Shown piece by piece: positions 10,075-18,514 of a stretch of DNA of 34,177 nt; positions within the stretch are counted from its first letter, which is position 1; each line of letters starts with the position of its first letter. Source of the DNA: Candidatus Latescibacterota bacterium (GTDB lineage Bacteria; Latescibacterota; Latescibacteria; Latescibacterales; Latescibacteraceae). The DNA is taken from contig JAFGMP010000326.1 of the NCBI GenBank assembly GCA_016927495.1, positions 1 through 34,177 on the forward strand, given 5' to 3'. Under the pieces are notes generated by a model. It ran no database searches. It was not told the origin of the DNA and saw nothing but the letters and a program-made list of their open reading frames with translations. A program made the position numbers and the translations under genes.

Positions 10075-13000
10075 TTATTTGAGAAGAATCATTTTTTTGG
10101 AAATTGTTGATTTTTCCGAATGCAAATTTGAAATATATAGTCCGGATGAAACTGTATATCCATTGTTGTCCCTTCCGTCCCATATAACGGAATGTGATCC
10201 TGCGGGGAGTTCCTCAGACACAAGATCACATACTTTTCTGCCGGTAATGTCATAAATGGTCAAAATTGCGTGACCGCGTTCGCTTAATGTGAAATTGATA
10301 GTTGTCGAAAGGTTAAACGGATTGGGATGGATTGAATCAATGCTAATTCCCCGGGGAACTTCTATAATTGAAGATACTCCAGTTGTGACATCTTTGGCAA
10401 AACTTACAATAATATCTTTAGTCATTCCGATCCATACAATACCCTTATTATCTACTGCAAAAGAATTTGCATAAAGATATGTAATATCAAAGTTAAATTG
10501 ATCGCAATTAATATTGTCTTTTATAAAATATTGTGTCCAGTCTGATTCATCGAAACAAAATAAATATTCATTAGTAAGAAACCATTTTTCATTATTAGAT
10601 CCGATTACAATTTGTTTTATGGTTATTTCTTCATCATTTCCTGAAATTATATAATGTTTAAAATGATTTTCATCATAGCTCCAAATCTGATTAATCCCTC
10701 CAAACCACTTAATATTATCGTAATCAACTGCCACTGATTGTGTTTCTTCACCGTTCAAAGAAATCAATTCATATGTACTTTTTATCCCATCACTACCGGC
10801 AAACCATGGTTTATTTGTTCGGTCTATGGCAATGTCAAAGACATTTTTTATTCCAGCTATTTCCCAATCAATTCCATCATATTTAACAATACCTCTATCT
10901 TTATGGGCAAACCATTTCACATTATTCCGGTCAACTTCGACGTCGTAAGTATGAGCAGGATAAAACTGCCACATATCATCATCGGGACGAAATATTAAGT
11001 TGATTTTGTAAATTTCGGATTTAGAACCATCATAAGAACTGATAAACGGATTTTCCCAAATCATGGGTTCGACATGATAATCGTATCGCAAATACCAATG
11101 TGTTCCGTTATTATCTATCGCCATGCCATATACATGATCCGATATCCCATCGATACATACAAATTCTGTCATGTTGAATGTAACATTATCGTACGATAAA
11201 ATGTCACCCGTATGCCCGAACCACTTTATGTTATCAGCATTAACACAGACAGATCTGAATCCGTAACTATATTCATCAGCACCAAAAGGTTGATATGTAT
11301 TCCATTGGCCGTCTGATGTTTGTTCAATCAGATATATGCTGATTTCTTCGGATTCAATAGTTTTGTATGCCTTTTCGTTATACCTTATTAAACCATAACT
11401 GGTTGCAAACCATACGGTTTCGTCTGAGTCAACCAATACTTTGCGGATATTGTTCGTATTATAGGGTTTAAAATGATACCAGGTATTACCGTCATATTGA
11501 TATACTCCATCATTGATAGTTGCTAACCAGATTCTTTCATTGTTATCAACATATACGGAAGAGACTTCATCTATAGTCTTACTTTGAATTACTGTATAAG
11601 TTGTAAACGTATTACCATCAAAACTGGTGAACGGTATCGTTCCTAACCACAATACGCCTTCAAAATCACTATCCATTGCAGCTATATAATTACTGCCAAG
11701 CCCATCATCTTCGGTAAAAATTTTCATATTATTACCATCGAAACGGGTAAGACCACTACTGTTGCCGCCAAACCATTTTACACTATCTTTGTCAATTGTT
11801 ATCGAAAGTATTTTATTTTCGGCAAGACCATCCTCTGTAGTATAGTTTGTCCAAGTTGTACCGTCAAAACTGACAACACCACCGCCAAATGTCGCGAACC
11901 AAAGGACACCGTTTTGATCGATATCAATGTCTCTTACATCATTTACAGGAAGTCCGTTTTGAGTTGTATATGATTTCCATTGTGAACCGTTAAAACAGGA
12001 TATACCTTCTTCACCACAAAACCATTTTACGCCATTGTTATCTATAATGATATCAAGAGGCGTTGTAAGTATGAGACCGGAGTTTGAATCTGTATATTTG
12101 GCAGTGGTATATCCGTTTTGGTAAACAATTATTCCTGAATCATTTCGCCCCAGCCAAATTGAATCGTCATTATCTTTTATTAGTGAGGAGAAATCGGAGC
12201 CCGATAAAAAAGCGATTCTCTGTTCATATCCCTTAGGAGCGTCTTTAACTATAATTGCCTGCTCTTCTGGTGTATTTAAGATTCCCTGTGTCCAGTAACT
12301 ACCCTCAAAGAGAAACAGTCCTTGTTTTGATCCCGCCCAAAGCACATTGTTGTGGTCAGCAGCAATTGTCCATACATAGGGACCTTTGACTCCGGGATAA
12401 CTCGCAAATGATTGACCGTCGTAACTATACACTCCTCCGGTATCGCAGAACCAGATGATTCCATCGTTATCTTCCAATATTTTATAGACATCTTGATGAC
12501 CGTAAGTGTCAGTCGTATGATTGGTCCATGTTGTACCGTCAAAACTGAGAATTGAACGTGAGCAGAAACACCATAAAGTATTGGTTCTGTCCACCGTTAA
12601 TGCATTAGTATTTGTATATTCCAGTTCAATTGCCGGAACGACTGTATTCCATATCGAACCATCATAATTCGAGATTCCTGCATTTGAACCGAACCATTTA
12701 ACATTATTTTCGTCGACTGCTACTGAATTGACACAATTCCCTGAATCATTATCATCTATGGGTAAACTTGGAAGACCGCTGTTTTCAGTATTGTAGACTT
12801 TCCATGTTGTATCATCGAAACTCCATACTCCTCCATAATATGTTCCAAACCACTTGACATTGTTCTGGTCGATTGTAATATTGCAAATAAAGTATGATGG
12901 AAGTTCATCTCCGGTCGAATAATGTGTCCAGGTAGTGCCATCAAAACTCGAAACAGGCAAAGACGGATTTGCAAAACCGAACCATTTAACATTATTTTGA

Positions 13001-13263
13001 TCTACAGCTACTTCGCGAACAATCATTGTCCTATCGCTGTTGTAATTAATGTCGGATGCAGTATAATGAGTCCATGCAACACCGTCGTAGCTGAATATCC
13101 CCTGATCATTAACGGCGACCCACATAACATTATCTTTATCGAATTCGATATCACGTATTTCATAGTCCCATGGTCCTGTTTCGGCAAAAACTTCCATAAC
13201 AGAACATATATTGGGAATTACCATTAGTAAAACTAATAATGTTGAATATAAATGTTTTGTCAT
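10075..13263 (-). CDS. large two-component-regulator-type propeller protein with T9SS sorting domain
   Basis: A 1062-residue secreted protein. A Sec signal peptide covers about the first 27 residues. Up to about residue 950 it is built from some twenty Reg_prop-like repeats with the pattern VDxxNVxWFG, then a Gly-rich turn, then SFDGTTWTxY. This is the repeat type of the periplasmic sensor halves of hybrid two-component systems, where two propellers bind a carbohydrate. Here no membrane helix, histidine kinase or GGDEF domain follows. The last 90 residues are a T9SS/FlgD-like sorting domain (HPNPFN, ITGRKVCDL, GLYI, ending KKMILLK). The product is therefore probably exported and surface-attached or released. 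The start has a strong AAGGAG site at 13270-13275. The gene converges with copA, 17 bases apart. Confidence 0.85.
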   Translation of the reverse strand: MTKHLYSTLLVLLMVIPNICSVMEVFAETGPWDYEIRDIEFDKDNVMWVAVNDQGIFSYDGVAWTHYTASDINYNSDRTMIVREVAVDQNNVKWFGFANPSLPVSSFDGTTWTHYSTGDELPSYFICNITIDQNNVKWFGTYYGGVWSFDDTTWKVYNTENSGLPSLPIDDNDSGNCVNSVAVDENNVKWFGSNAGISNYDGSIWNTVVPAIELEYTNTNALTVDRTNTLWCFCSRSILSFDGTTWTNHTTDTYGHQDVYKILEDNDGIIWFCDTGGVYSYDGQSFASYPGVKGPYVWTIAADHNNVLWAGSKQGLFLFEGSYWTQGILNTPEEQAIIVKDAPKGYEQRIAFLSGSDFSSLIKDNDDSIWLGRNDSGIIVYQNGYTTAKYTDSNSGLILTTPLDIIIDNNGVKWFCGEEGISCFNGSQWKSYTTQNGLPVNDVRDIDIDQNGVLWFATFGGGVVSFDGTTWTNYTTEDGLAENKILSITIDKDSVKWFGGNSSGLTRFDGNNMKIFTEDDGLGSNYIAAMDSDFEGVLWLGTIPFTSFDGNTFTTYTVIQSKTIDEVSSVYVDNNERIWLATINDGVYQYDGNTWYHFKPYNTNNIRKVLVDSDETVWFATSYGLIRYNEKAYKTIESEEISIYLIEQTSDGQWNTYQPFGADEYSYGFRSVCVNADNIKWFGHTGDILSYDNVTFNMTEFVCIDGISDHVYGMAIDNNGTHWYLRYDYHVEPMIWENPFISSYDGSKSEIYKINLIFRPDDDMWQFYPAHTYDVEVDRNNVKWFAHKDRGIVKYDGIDWEIAGIKNVFDIAIDRTNKPWFAGSDGIKSTYELISLNGEETQSVAVDYDNIKWFGGINQIWSYDENHFKHYIISGNDEEITIKQIVIGSNNEKWFLTNEYLFCFDESDWTQYFIKDNINCDQFNFDITYLYANSFAVDNKGIVWIGMTKDIIVSFAKDVTTGVSSIIEVPRGISIDSIHPNPFNLSTTINFTLSERGHAILTIYDITGRKVCDLVSEELPAGSHSVIWDGRDNNGYTVSSGLYISNLHSEKSTISKKMILLK

Positions 13264-13310
13264 TATGACTCCTTAGTCCTTTTAAATACAGTTGTATCGT
13301 TTATAAGCTA

Positions 13311-13339
13311 ATATTAACTATTTAATGTTCTTTTTTCAA
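13311..13339 (-). promoter_or_regulatory. candidate promoter of the large propeller gene
   Basis: Reading leftward, TTGAAA (13339-13334, five of six) is followed after exactly 17 bases by TAATAT (13316-13311, four of six). It lies about 50 bases upstream of the start codon at 13263. The region is AT-rich, so chance matches are possible. Confidence 0.4.
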
Positions 13340-13466
13340 TCTTTTTATACTCATTTTTGAATAATATCTCGGAAAGGTTGTATTATGATGTTATTTAATT
13401 TTTTGGTAAAAAAACAATCCATATATGTAAATTTATATATAATACTTAAAAAACTGGGAGGATAAA

Positions 13467-13961
13467 ATGATTTTCCGTTTGACACAAAAACTTGCAAAGA
13501 AGATACATTCCCTCGATACCTTGAACGATCTGCCACTTGCCGGGAATCCGTTTGCCGATTGGTCCGCAAACCTTTTTAGGGCCAGACGATTACAATACAT
13601 CATTGTGACCAACACCGTTTCGCTGTACTCGATGCTTCTGAATGGCCGTGGTATAGCCGATAACGATGATTTTATTATTGGTGTAAGAAGTACGCTACGT
13701 TTATTTATGGAAGCAGATGGGAATGATGTTTTATATCGGAAGTATATTGAAACCGATGATACACCGGAGATGTTCGCAAAGTCATTGAATCGTTCCGTGA
13801 ACGGTTCAATGAACGATTTTATTGAAAAAGCGAAGTATCATCTGGAGTATAGTGAACTTTCTCTGTATGATACGGCCCAGCGATTGAATGAAATGCCCAT
13901 GTCATATCTGAATCTTGATAATCCCAAAATAGCCTTTTCCGCTATGGCCTCTAAAAAATGA
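13467..13961 (+). CDS. DUF6933-like protein of unknown function
   Basis: A 164-residue cytosolic protein with no signal peptide or membrane segment. The N-terminus (FRLTQKLAKKI, then NPFADWSANLF with RRLQYIIVTN about 10 residues later) resembles the DUF6933 family. In that family a Lys-rich first strand is followed by a DWHANL-type segment and a strand with VLVN or similar. This is recalled from the family and not computed. The C-terminal half is helical and acidic. The start has a strong GGGAGG at 13456-13461. It is a lone gene between the propeller and the Rrf2 operon, with 167 bases of AT-rich sequence before the next promoter. No function can be assigned. Confidence 0.6.
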   Translation: MIFRLTQKLAKKIHSLDTLNDLPLAGNPFADWSANLFRARRLQYIIVTNTVSLYSMLLNGRGIADNDDFIIGVRSTLRLFMEADGNDVLYRKYIETDDTPEMFAKSLNRSVNGSMNDFIEKAKYHLEYSELSLYDTAQRLNEMPMSYLNLDNPKIAFSAMASKK

Positions 13962-14111
13962 TTTCAGGAAGTAATTGGTTGAGTGTTTTTATCGACAGAT
14001 GCCTTGTTGACAGTATCTCACTGAATGTTATGTAGAAATATAAATTTTCGTCGACAATTATTCACAAAAATCAGCAATAGAATTGCTTTTCAAAAAATCG
14101 AAATAATTCTA

Positions 14112-14140
14112 TTGACAACAAACTTCATTTGTGGTATAAT
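14112..14140 (+). promoter_or_regulatory. consensus sigma70-type promoter of the rrf2-fdx-hcp operon
   Basis: TTGACA at 14112-14117 and TATAAT at 14135-14140 are both perfect and separated by exactly 17 bases, the optimum. The start of transcription would be near 14147, giving a leader of about 30 nt before the Rrf2 start. A promoter this strong implies that expression is held down by a repressor; the palindrome overlapping the -10 supplies the site. Confidence 0.9.
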
Positions 14141-14150
14141 AGTACCACAA
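14129..14150 (+). promoter_or_regulatory. probable Rrf2 operator, 8-6-8 inverted repeat over the -10
   Basis: TTGTGGTA (14129-14136) and TACCACAA (14143-14150) are exact reverse complements with the six-base spacer TAATAG. The left arm covers the start of the -10 and the right arm the predicted transcription start. A dimeric winged-helix repressor bound here would block polymerase. Because the next gene encodes an Rrf2 regulator, autoregulation is the simplest reading (inference). Confidence 0.75.
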
Positions 14151-14176
14151 TACTTAATAATCGACCGGGAGTGTTA

Positions 14177-14596
14177 ATGTCAAAAATATTGAATATTTCG
14201 GAAGCTACGGCTCTTGCGCTTCATGCCATGATTTACCTTGAATATCAAAAAGACAGGCTTGTTTCCACAAAAGAAATAGCGGAAGCATTTAGCGCATCAG
14301 AGGCTCATCTTGCCAAAGTCATGCAGAGACTGGTTAAAGCGCGATTTGTCAAATCGGTTCGCGGACCAAAAGGCGGCTTTGCTTTGGAAAAACAATGTGA
14401 GGATATAAAAATTTTACACATATATGAAGCGTTTGAAGGTTCGTTGTCCGAACATTCATGTCTTTTCGATAAACCGGTATGCGGACTTGAAAAGTGTGTA
14501 ATCGGTGATCTTCTCGGGAAACTGAACGACAAGGTTTTGAATTATTTGAATACTACGTCACTGTGTGATGTTGCCGAATATTACAAAAAGAAGTGA
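14177..14596 (+). CDS. Rrf2 family Fe-S transcriptional regulator (NsrR/IscR-like)
   Basis: A 139-residue Rrf2 regulator. The winged helix is at about 1-70, with a recognition segment around AEAFSASEAHLAKVMQRL and the wing RGPKGGFAL at 62-70, both strongly Rrf2-like. Three cysteines (C95, C102, C107) lie in the place and roughly the spacing of the [2Fe-2S] or [4Fe-4S] ligands of IscR and NsrR. Further cysteines are C74 and C130. It probably senses nitric oxide, redox or iron state through a cluster. The start at 14177 is chosen over an in-frame ATG at 14129 because the latter lies upstream of the transcription start and inside the palindrome; GGGAG at 14168-14172 precedes the chosen start. 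It is the first gene of an operon with a ferredoxin-like gene (8-base gap) and hcp. Confidence 0.9.
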   Translation: MSKILNISEATALALHAMIYLEYQKDRLVSTKEIAEAFSASEAHLAKVMQRLVKARFVKSVRGPKGGFALEKQCEDIKILHIYEAFEGSLSEHSCLFDKPVCGLEKCVIGDLLGKLNDKVLNYLNTTSLCDVAEYYKKK

Positions 14597-14604
14597 GGTG
14601 ATTC

Positions 14605-15354
14605 ATGTTGAGAAAAATAGTGAGGATCGATGAGGAAAAATGCAATGGTTGCGGAATATGTGTTACTGCCTGTGCCGAGGGCGCTTTGAAAATCATCGAC
14701 GGTAAAGCGCGGCTGGTCAGCGAAATATATTGTGACGGCCTCGGTGCATGTCTCGGTAAATGTCCGCAGGATGCTATTACCATCGAGGAACGTGAAGCTG
14801 ATGAATTCGATGAGTTAGCCACTGAAAAATATCTGAAAAAAAGTAAAGAAAAAATCCCGCAGAAAAAAAATGAAGTTCCAATTTCAGGCGGTTGCCCCGG
14901 TTCGGCATTACGGAGTTTTATTACTGAAACTGGCGTTGAAAACACATCAATGACATCAGGGCCATCGCAGCTTTCTCATTGGCCTGTACAGCTTACGCTT
15001 GTTCCGCCGACTGCGCCGTTTTTGAAAGAGGCAGACATTGTTGTCTGTGCGGATTGTGTACCATTTGCATTACCGGATATACACAGCCGATACCTGAAAA
15101 ACAGGGTTGTGCTTGTAGGATGCCCGAAACTCGATGATCTGAGTTTCTATCAGGAGAAGCTCATCCGGATATTCGAAACAGCGCAGCCATCGAGCATTAC
15201 GGTACTCAGGATGGAAGTGCCGTGCTGCGGCGGTATTGCACATGCCGCAATCGAAGCGCGTAAAACAACAATCCCGGATTGTCCGCTGGAGATACATATA
15301 ATCAGTATACGGGGAAAAATCACGAAAGAACATGTCAAAGTAAAAGTAATATAG
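14605..15354 (+). CDS. 4Fe-4S ferredoxin-type protein, Hcp partner
   Basis: A 249-residue cytosolic iron-sulfur protein. Residues 1-65 form a bacterial ferredoxin fold. The first cluster motif is complete (C13, C16, C19, C23); in the second (C43, C49, C53) the second Cys is replaced by Leu, giving CDGLGACLGKCP. I recall this form as usual for proteins encoded beside Hcp. A Lys/Glu-rich linker follows, then a domain of about 150 residues with more cysteines (GGCPGS, VCADC, VGCPKL, VPCCGG) that may hold a further cluster. It probably passes electrons to the hybrid-cluster protein encoded 45 bases downstream. The start is supported by GAGGTG at 14595-14600, and the gap after the Rrf2 gene is only eight bases. 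Confidence 0.85.
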   Translation: MLRKIVRIDEEKCNGCGICVTACAEGALKIIDGKARLVSEIYCDGLGACLGKCPQDAITIEEREADEFDELATEKYLKKSKEKIPQKKNEVPISGGCPGSALRSFITETGVENTSMTSGPSQLSHWPVQLTLVPPTAPFLKEADIVVCADCVPFALPDIHSRYLKNRVVLVGCPKLDDLSFYQEKLIRIFETAQPSSITVLRMEVPCCGGIAHAAIEARKTTIPDCPLEIHIISIRGKITKEHVKVKVI

Positions 15355-15399
15355 CTGTTGAAAGTCACTTCAAATAAATCAATTTCATATGGAGGTACA

Positions 15400-17046
15400 A
15401 TGTTTTGTTATCAGTGTGAGCAAACAGCTCAGGGTATGGGATGTACAAATTTCGGCATTTGCGGAAAAGCACCCGAACCTTCAGCATTGCAAGATCTGTT
15501 GGTATATATCGCTCAGGGTGTTGCGAAGTGTGCGGTCAAAGCAAAATCGGTTGGTGTTAAAGACCATGAGGCGAATGTATATGTCGTGGAAGCATTGTTT
15601 ACGACAGTTACCAATGTCAATTTCGATCCCGAACGTCTGAAAGATGTAATCATGAAAGGTGTGAGAGTCAGGGACAAGCTGAAAAAATTCTATATCGATG
15701 CATGCAAAAAGGCAGGAAAAACTCCCGATACGCTCGATGGCGCTGCCGCCTGGGTTCCCGCCAGCGATTTGGAAGGCCTTATTAAACAGGGTGAGGAGCA
15801 GACCATCGAAAACAGGATGAAACTGTACGGGAAGGACATTACGGGCCTTCGCGAACTCCTGACGTACGGCCTTAAGGGTATGGCAGCATATGTAGACCAT
15901 GCCATGATTCTGGGTAATGAAGATGACAAGGTGTATGCCTTTTTCCATGAGGCGCTGGATTTTTTAACCCGTGAAAATCTGACGGTCGATGAATTACTCG
16001 CCATGAATCTCAAATGTGGTGAAATGAACATAAAAGTTATGGAGATGCTCGATTCGGCTCATACGGGGACCTATGGAAATCCCGTTCCCACACCGGTTCG
16101 CATCGAACCGCTCAAAGGCAAGGCAATTCTGATTTCGGGCCATGATCTAAGAGACCTTGAAGATTTACTGCAGCAGACGGAAGGTCTCGGCATTAATGTT
16201 TACACCCACGGTGAAATGCTGCCTGCCCACGGATATCCCGGATTGAAAAAATACAAGCATCTTGCTGGTAATTACGGCGGTGCATGGCAGGATCAGAAAA
16301 AAGAGTTCGATGCATTTCCCGGAGCAATTCTCATGACCACTAATTGCATCCAAAAACCGAAAGAAACTTATATAAAACGCATTTTTACCTCAGGCCTTGT
16401 GGCTTGGCCGGGAGTAACTCACATCAGGAACAGGAATTTTAAACCTGTGATCGATGCGGCCCTTGCGGAGGAAGGTTTTACAAAAGATGGATCAGACAAG
16501 ACAATATTAGTTGGATTCGGGCACAATGCAGTGCTGGGTGTTGCTGATAAGGTTATCGATGCGGTCAAATCGGGAGCAATTAAGCATTTCTTTCTTATTG
16601 GGGGGTGCGACGGGGCCAAGAGCGGCCGTAATTACTACACAGAATTTGCCCAGTCGGTTCCGGATGATTGTGTAATTCTCACGCTTGCATGCGGTAAATT
16701 CCGATTCAATAAAATGGAGTTCGGGGATATCGGTGGCATACCCCGTCTGCTCGATATCGGCCAATGTAACGATGCGTACTCCGCTGTCAAGATAGCTATG
16801 GTGCTTGCCGATGCGTTCGGTACCGATGTGAACGGCCTGCCACTCTCGTTTGTGCTTTCATGGTATGAGCAGAAAGCGGTGGTGATTTTGCTTTCCCTGC
16901 TGCATCTCGGCATTAAGAATATGCGGCTGGGACCGACTCTCCCGGCGTTTTTGACTCCGCCTGTCATCGATGTGCTGGTGAAAAATTTCAACCTGATGCC
17001 GATTTCAACGGTCGAGGAAGATTTGAAAGCCGCGCTTGCGGGGTAG
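15400..17046 (+). CDS. hcp: hybrid-cluster protein Hcp (hydroxylamine / nitric oxide reductase)
   Basis: A 548-residue Hcp, the usual length. The N-terminal cluster ligands are C3, C6, C15 and C21, spaced Cx2Cx8Cx5C as in the type found in strict anaerobes, unlike the enterobacterial Cx2Cx11Cx6C. Ligands of the hybrid Fe-S-O cluster are visible in order: His in SGHDL, Glu in HGEMLPAHG, Cys in TTNCIQ, Cys in GGCDGAKSGR, Cys in LACGKFRF, Cys in GQCND, and Glu/Lys in SWYEQKAV. It reduces hydroxylamine in vitro and is held to reduce NO to N2O in vivo, which protects against nitrosative stress. GGAGGT at 15391-15396 fixes the ATG at 15400; an in-frame upstream ATG at 15358 has no such site. It is the last gene of the operon and is followed by a terminator at 17088. 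Confidence 0.96.
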   Translation: MFCYQCEQTAQGMGCTNFGICGKAPEPSALQDLLVYIAQGVAKCAVKAKSVGVKDHEANVYVVEALFTTVTNVNFDPERLKDVIMKGVRVRDKLKKFYIDACKKAGKTPDTLDGAAAWVPASDLEGLIKQGEEQTIENRMKLYGKDITGLRELLTYGLKGMAAYVDHAMILGNEDDKVYAFFHEALDFLTRENLTVDELLAMNLKCGEMNIKVMEMLDSAHTGTYGNPVPTPVRIEPLKGKAILISGHDLRDLEDLLQQTEGLGINVYTHGEMLPAHGYPGLKKYKHLAGNYGGAWQDQKKEFDAFPGAILMTTNCIQKPKETYIKRIFTSGLVAWPGVTHIRNRNFKPVIDAALAEEGFTKDGSDKTILVGFGHNAVLGVADKVIDAVKSGAIKHFFLIGGCDGAKSGRNYYTEFAQSVPDDCVILTLACGKFRFNKMEFGDIGGIPRLLDIGQCNDAYSAVKIAMVLADAFGTDVNGLPLSFVLSWYEQKAVVILLSLLHLGIKNMRLGPTLPAFLTPPVIDVLVKNFNLMPISTVEEDLKAALAG

Positions 17047-17087
17047 AATATATTCTTTTCATGTTTAGCTTCACATGGTTTCAGGAA

Positions 17088-17121
17088 GAGGGCAGGTTTT
17101 TGGACCTGCCCTCGCTTTTTT
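17088..17121 (+). terminator. intrinsic terminator after hcp
   Basis: A perfect 10-bp stem, GAGGGCAGGT (17088-17097) pairing with ACCTGCCCTC (17104-17113), has the six-base loop TTTTGG and is followed by GC and six T. It is a strong Rho-independent terminator 42 bases after the hcp stop. Confidence 0.93.
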
Positions 17122-17190
17122 GAGCCGAATATTATCTGAACGTCTGATTTTGCAGATATCTATGAAGAAATGATGGCCATAATTTCCTTT

Positions 17191-17225
17191 AATCAAGAAA
17201 TCAGGTGAATCAAGTAAATCAAGGT
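17191..17225. repeat. short tandem repeat, 9-base period
   Basis: Four consecutive units: AATCAAGA, AATCAGGTG, AATCAAGTA and AATCAAGGT. The first lacks one base. They are immediately followed by TTCAGACAATAATACA and then by the palindromic repeats at 17241 and 17291. The intergenic stretch 17122-17346 therefore holds nothing but repeats and AT-rich spacer. Confidence 0.7.
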
Positions 17226-17240
17226 TCAGACAATAATACA

Positions 17241-17267
17241 GGGCAACCGCAGAGAATTGCCCCTACA
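17241..17267. repeat. interspersed palindromic repeat, copy 1
   Basis: GGGCAA (17241-17246) and TTGCCC (17257-17262) form a stem around a ten-base loop, followed by CCTACA. The same layout, GGGCA.. to ..TGCCCCTACA, recurs at 17291-17316, which marks these as copies of one repeat type rather than chance hairpins. Confidence 0.7.
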
Positions 17268-17290
17268 GGCTGCATACCTAACACATTTCA

Positions 17291-17316
17291 GGGCACAAAA
17301 TATTGTGCCCCTACAA
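17291..17316. repeat. interspersed palindromic repeat, copy 2
   Basis: A perfect eight-base stem GGGCACAA (17291-17298) with TTGTGCCC (17303-17310) has the loop AATA and is followed by CTACAA, as in copy 1. There is no T-run after it, so it is not a canonical terminator. It lies just downstream of the PfkB kinase, which reads toward it. Confidence 0.75.
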
Positions 17317-17346
17317 ATAACATATACCTTGTACCTGTCATTCCCT

Positions 17347-18426
17347 TTAAGCTTTAAACTTTGAATTTTGAACTGTTTTTTCTTTTTGCCTTTGTGCCTG
17401 CTGCCTAATCCACATTTCAAATCTTGCCGTCAGTTCATCGGGTTGTGCGGTTCCTGTGGTCGCCAGCTGCTGCGCTGTTATCGATGCGGCGAGGTTTCCG
17501 ATAAGCGCCGCCTCGACAGGTGATGCACCCGAAACAAGAGACAGTACCAGCGCAGCCGAAACGGTATCACCTGCACCTGTGGTATCGATTGGATCTTTTA
17601 ATCGAACTGCGGGTATGATCTGTATGGATGGATCGGTGATTAATATCCCCCGTGCTCCGCAGGTAACGAACATCGGGGCGTCGGCCTCGGAACGAATATG
17701 TTTAACCTGTTCTGCCAGCATATCATATGCAATCTCGTCACCCGGTTTTGGACTCGCGATGCCCATTGTCTCGAACTGATTGGGTTTCAGCATGATGTTT
17801 CGGAATTGCCGTATGTGAGAGCGGCTGTCAGCCAAAAAAATTGTGTTGGAGAAACGGGCTGCACAGTTTGAGAGTGTTTCACGGATGACCTTTGATATCA
17901 CTCCGTTTTCCGGGTCGAACATCTGGTCTACGATGATGACACCATCGACATCGGGCAAGATGGTATCTAATGAATCGATTAATTTACTTACCAGAGGCCG
18001 GGGAACAGGCCTGCGATTTTTTACGTCGTATCGTTCGTGTTCACCTTGGAGACCCGGATTGTTTATGTCACGGGGTTTGAGATAGGTCGGTGTCACCATA
18101 TCTTGAGAGGATAATAACGCGTCGGTATTACATTCGAGTTTTTTAAGGTCGCTTCGAAGTTCATACCCCTCGCCGTCCTCGCCGGTTATCCCGAATGCAA
18201 ACATACTACCTGTTCCGAGTGCGGCCAGATTTTTGACAACATTGCCTGCCGCACCGGGACTGTGACGTAGACATACAACCTGGTGAGCTTTTTTTTCAGT
18301 CTCGAGACTCTTTTCTTCAAGTGATGTGTCCACATCAAGATATTTGTCGAGAAAAAAATCACCGATAACCGCAATCCTTTTTGTGTGAAACTGTGAAATG
18401 ATCGCCTCAAGTCGCTGTGATGTCAT
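17347..18426 (-). CDS. PfkB family sugar kinase, HldE/RfaE N-domain-like
   Basis: A 359-residue ribokinase-fold kinase. Visible motifs are IAVIGDFFLDKY near the N-terminus, the substrate-side glycine motif PGAAGNVVKNLAALG, and the anion-hole and catalytic-base motif DTTGAGDT. The pattern GDxxLDxY plus PGGAxNVA-like plus LEKE-like spacing matches the kinase domain of D-beta-D-heptose 7-phosphate kinase, which makes ADP-heptose precursors for LPS. There is no nucleotidyltransferase domain, so it is either a separate HldA-type enzyme or another sugar kinase. ATG at 18426 is used; a TTG one codon upstream is the alternative. The final residues (QKEKTVQNSKFKA) are encoded in low-complexity repeat-like sequence at 17347-17385, so the natural C-terminus may have been extended. 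It lies 88 bases downstream of the FkbM gene, in the same direction. Confidence 0.85.
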   Translation of the reverse strand: MTSQRLEAIISQFHTKRIAVIGDFFLDKYLDVDTSLEEKSLETEKKAHQVVCLRHSPGAAGNVVKNLAALGTGSMFAFGITGEDGEGYELRSDLKKLECNTDALLSSQDMVTPTYLKPRDINNPGLQGEHERYDVKNRRPVPRPLVSKLIDSLDTILPDVDGVIIVDQMFDPENGVISKVIRETLSNCAARFSNTIFLADSRSHIRQFRNIMLKPNQFETMGIASPKPGDEIAYDMLAEQVKHIRSEADAPMFVTCGARGILITDPSIQIIPAVRLKDPIDTTGAGDTVSAALVLSLVSGASPVEAALIGNLAASITAQQLATTGTAQPDELTARFEMWIRQQAQRQKEKTVQNSKFKA

Positions 18427-18514
18427 CAAACCGTATCTTTCAAATTATATAGTATAAATTTTTTTGCTTTATATATAATAAGGTATAGTGATAAGTGATT
18501 ACTCATATGGAAAA

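Noticed and set aside
17191..17225. CRISPR-like array from the 9-base tandem repeats
   Set aside because: Units are adjacent with no spacers, far too short for a CRISPR repeat, and no cas genes are present.
17291..17316. Terminator for the PfkB kinase at the 8-bp palindrome
   Set aside because: No T-run follows on either strand and the same element type occurs 50 bases away, so an interspersed repeat explains it better.
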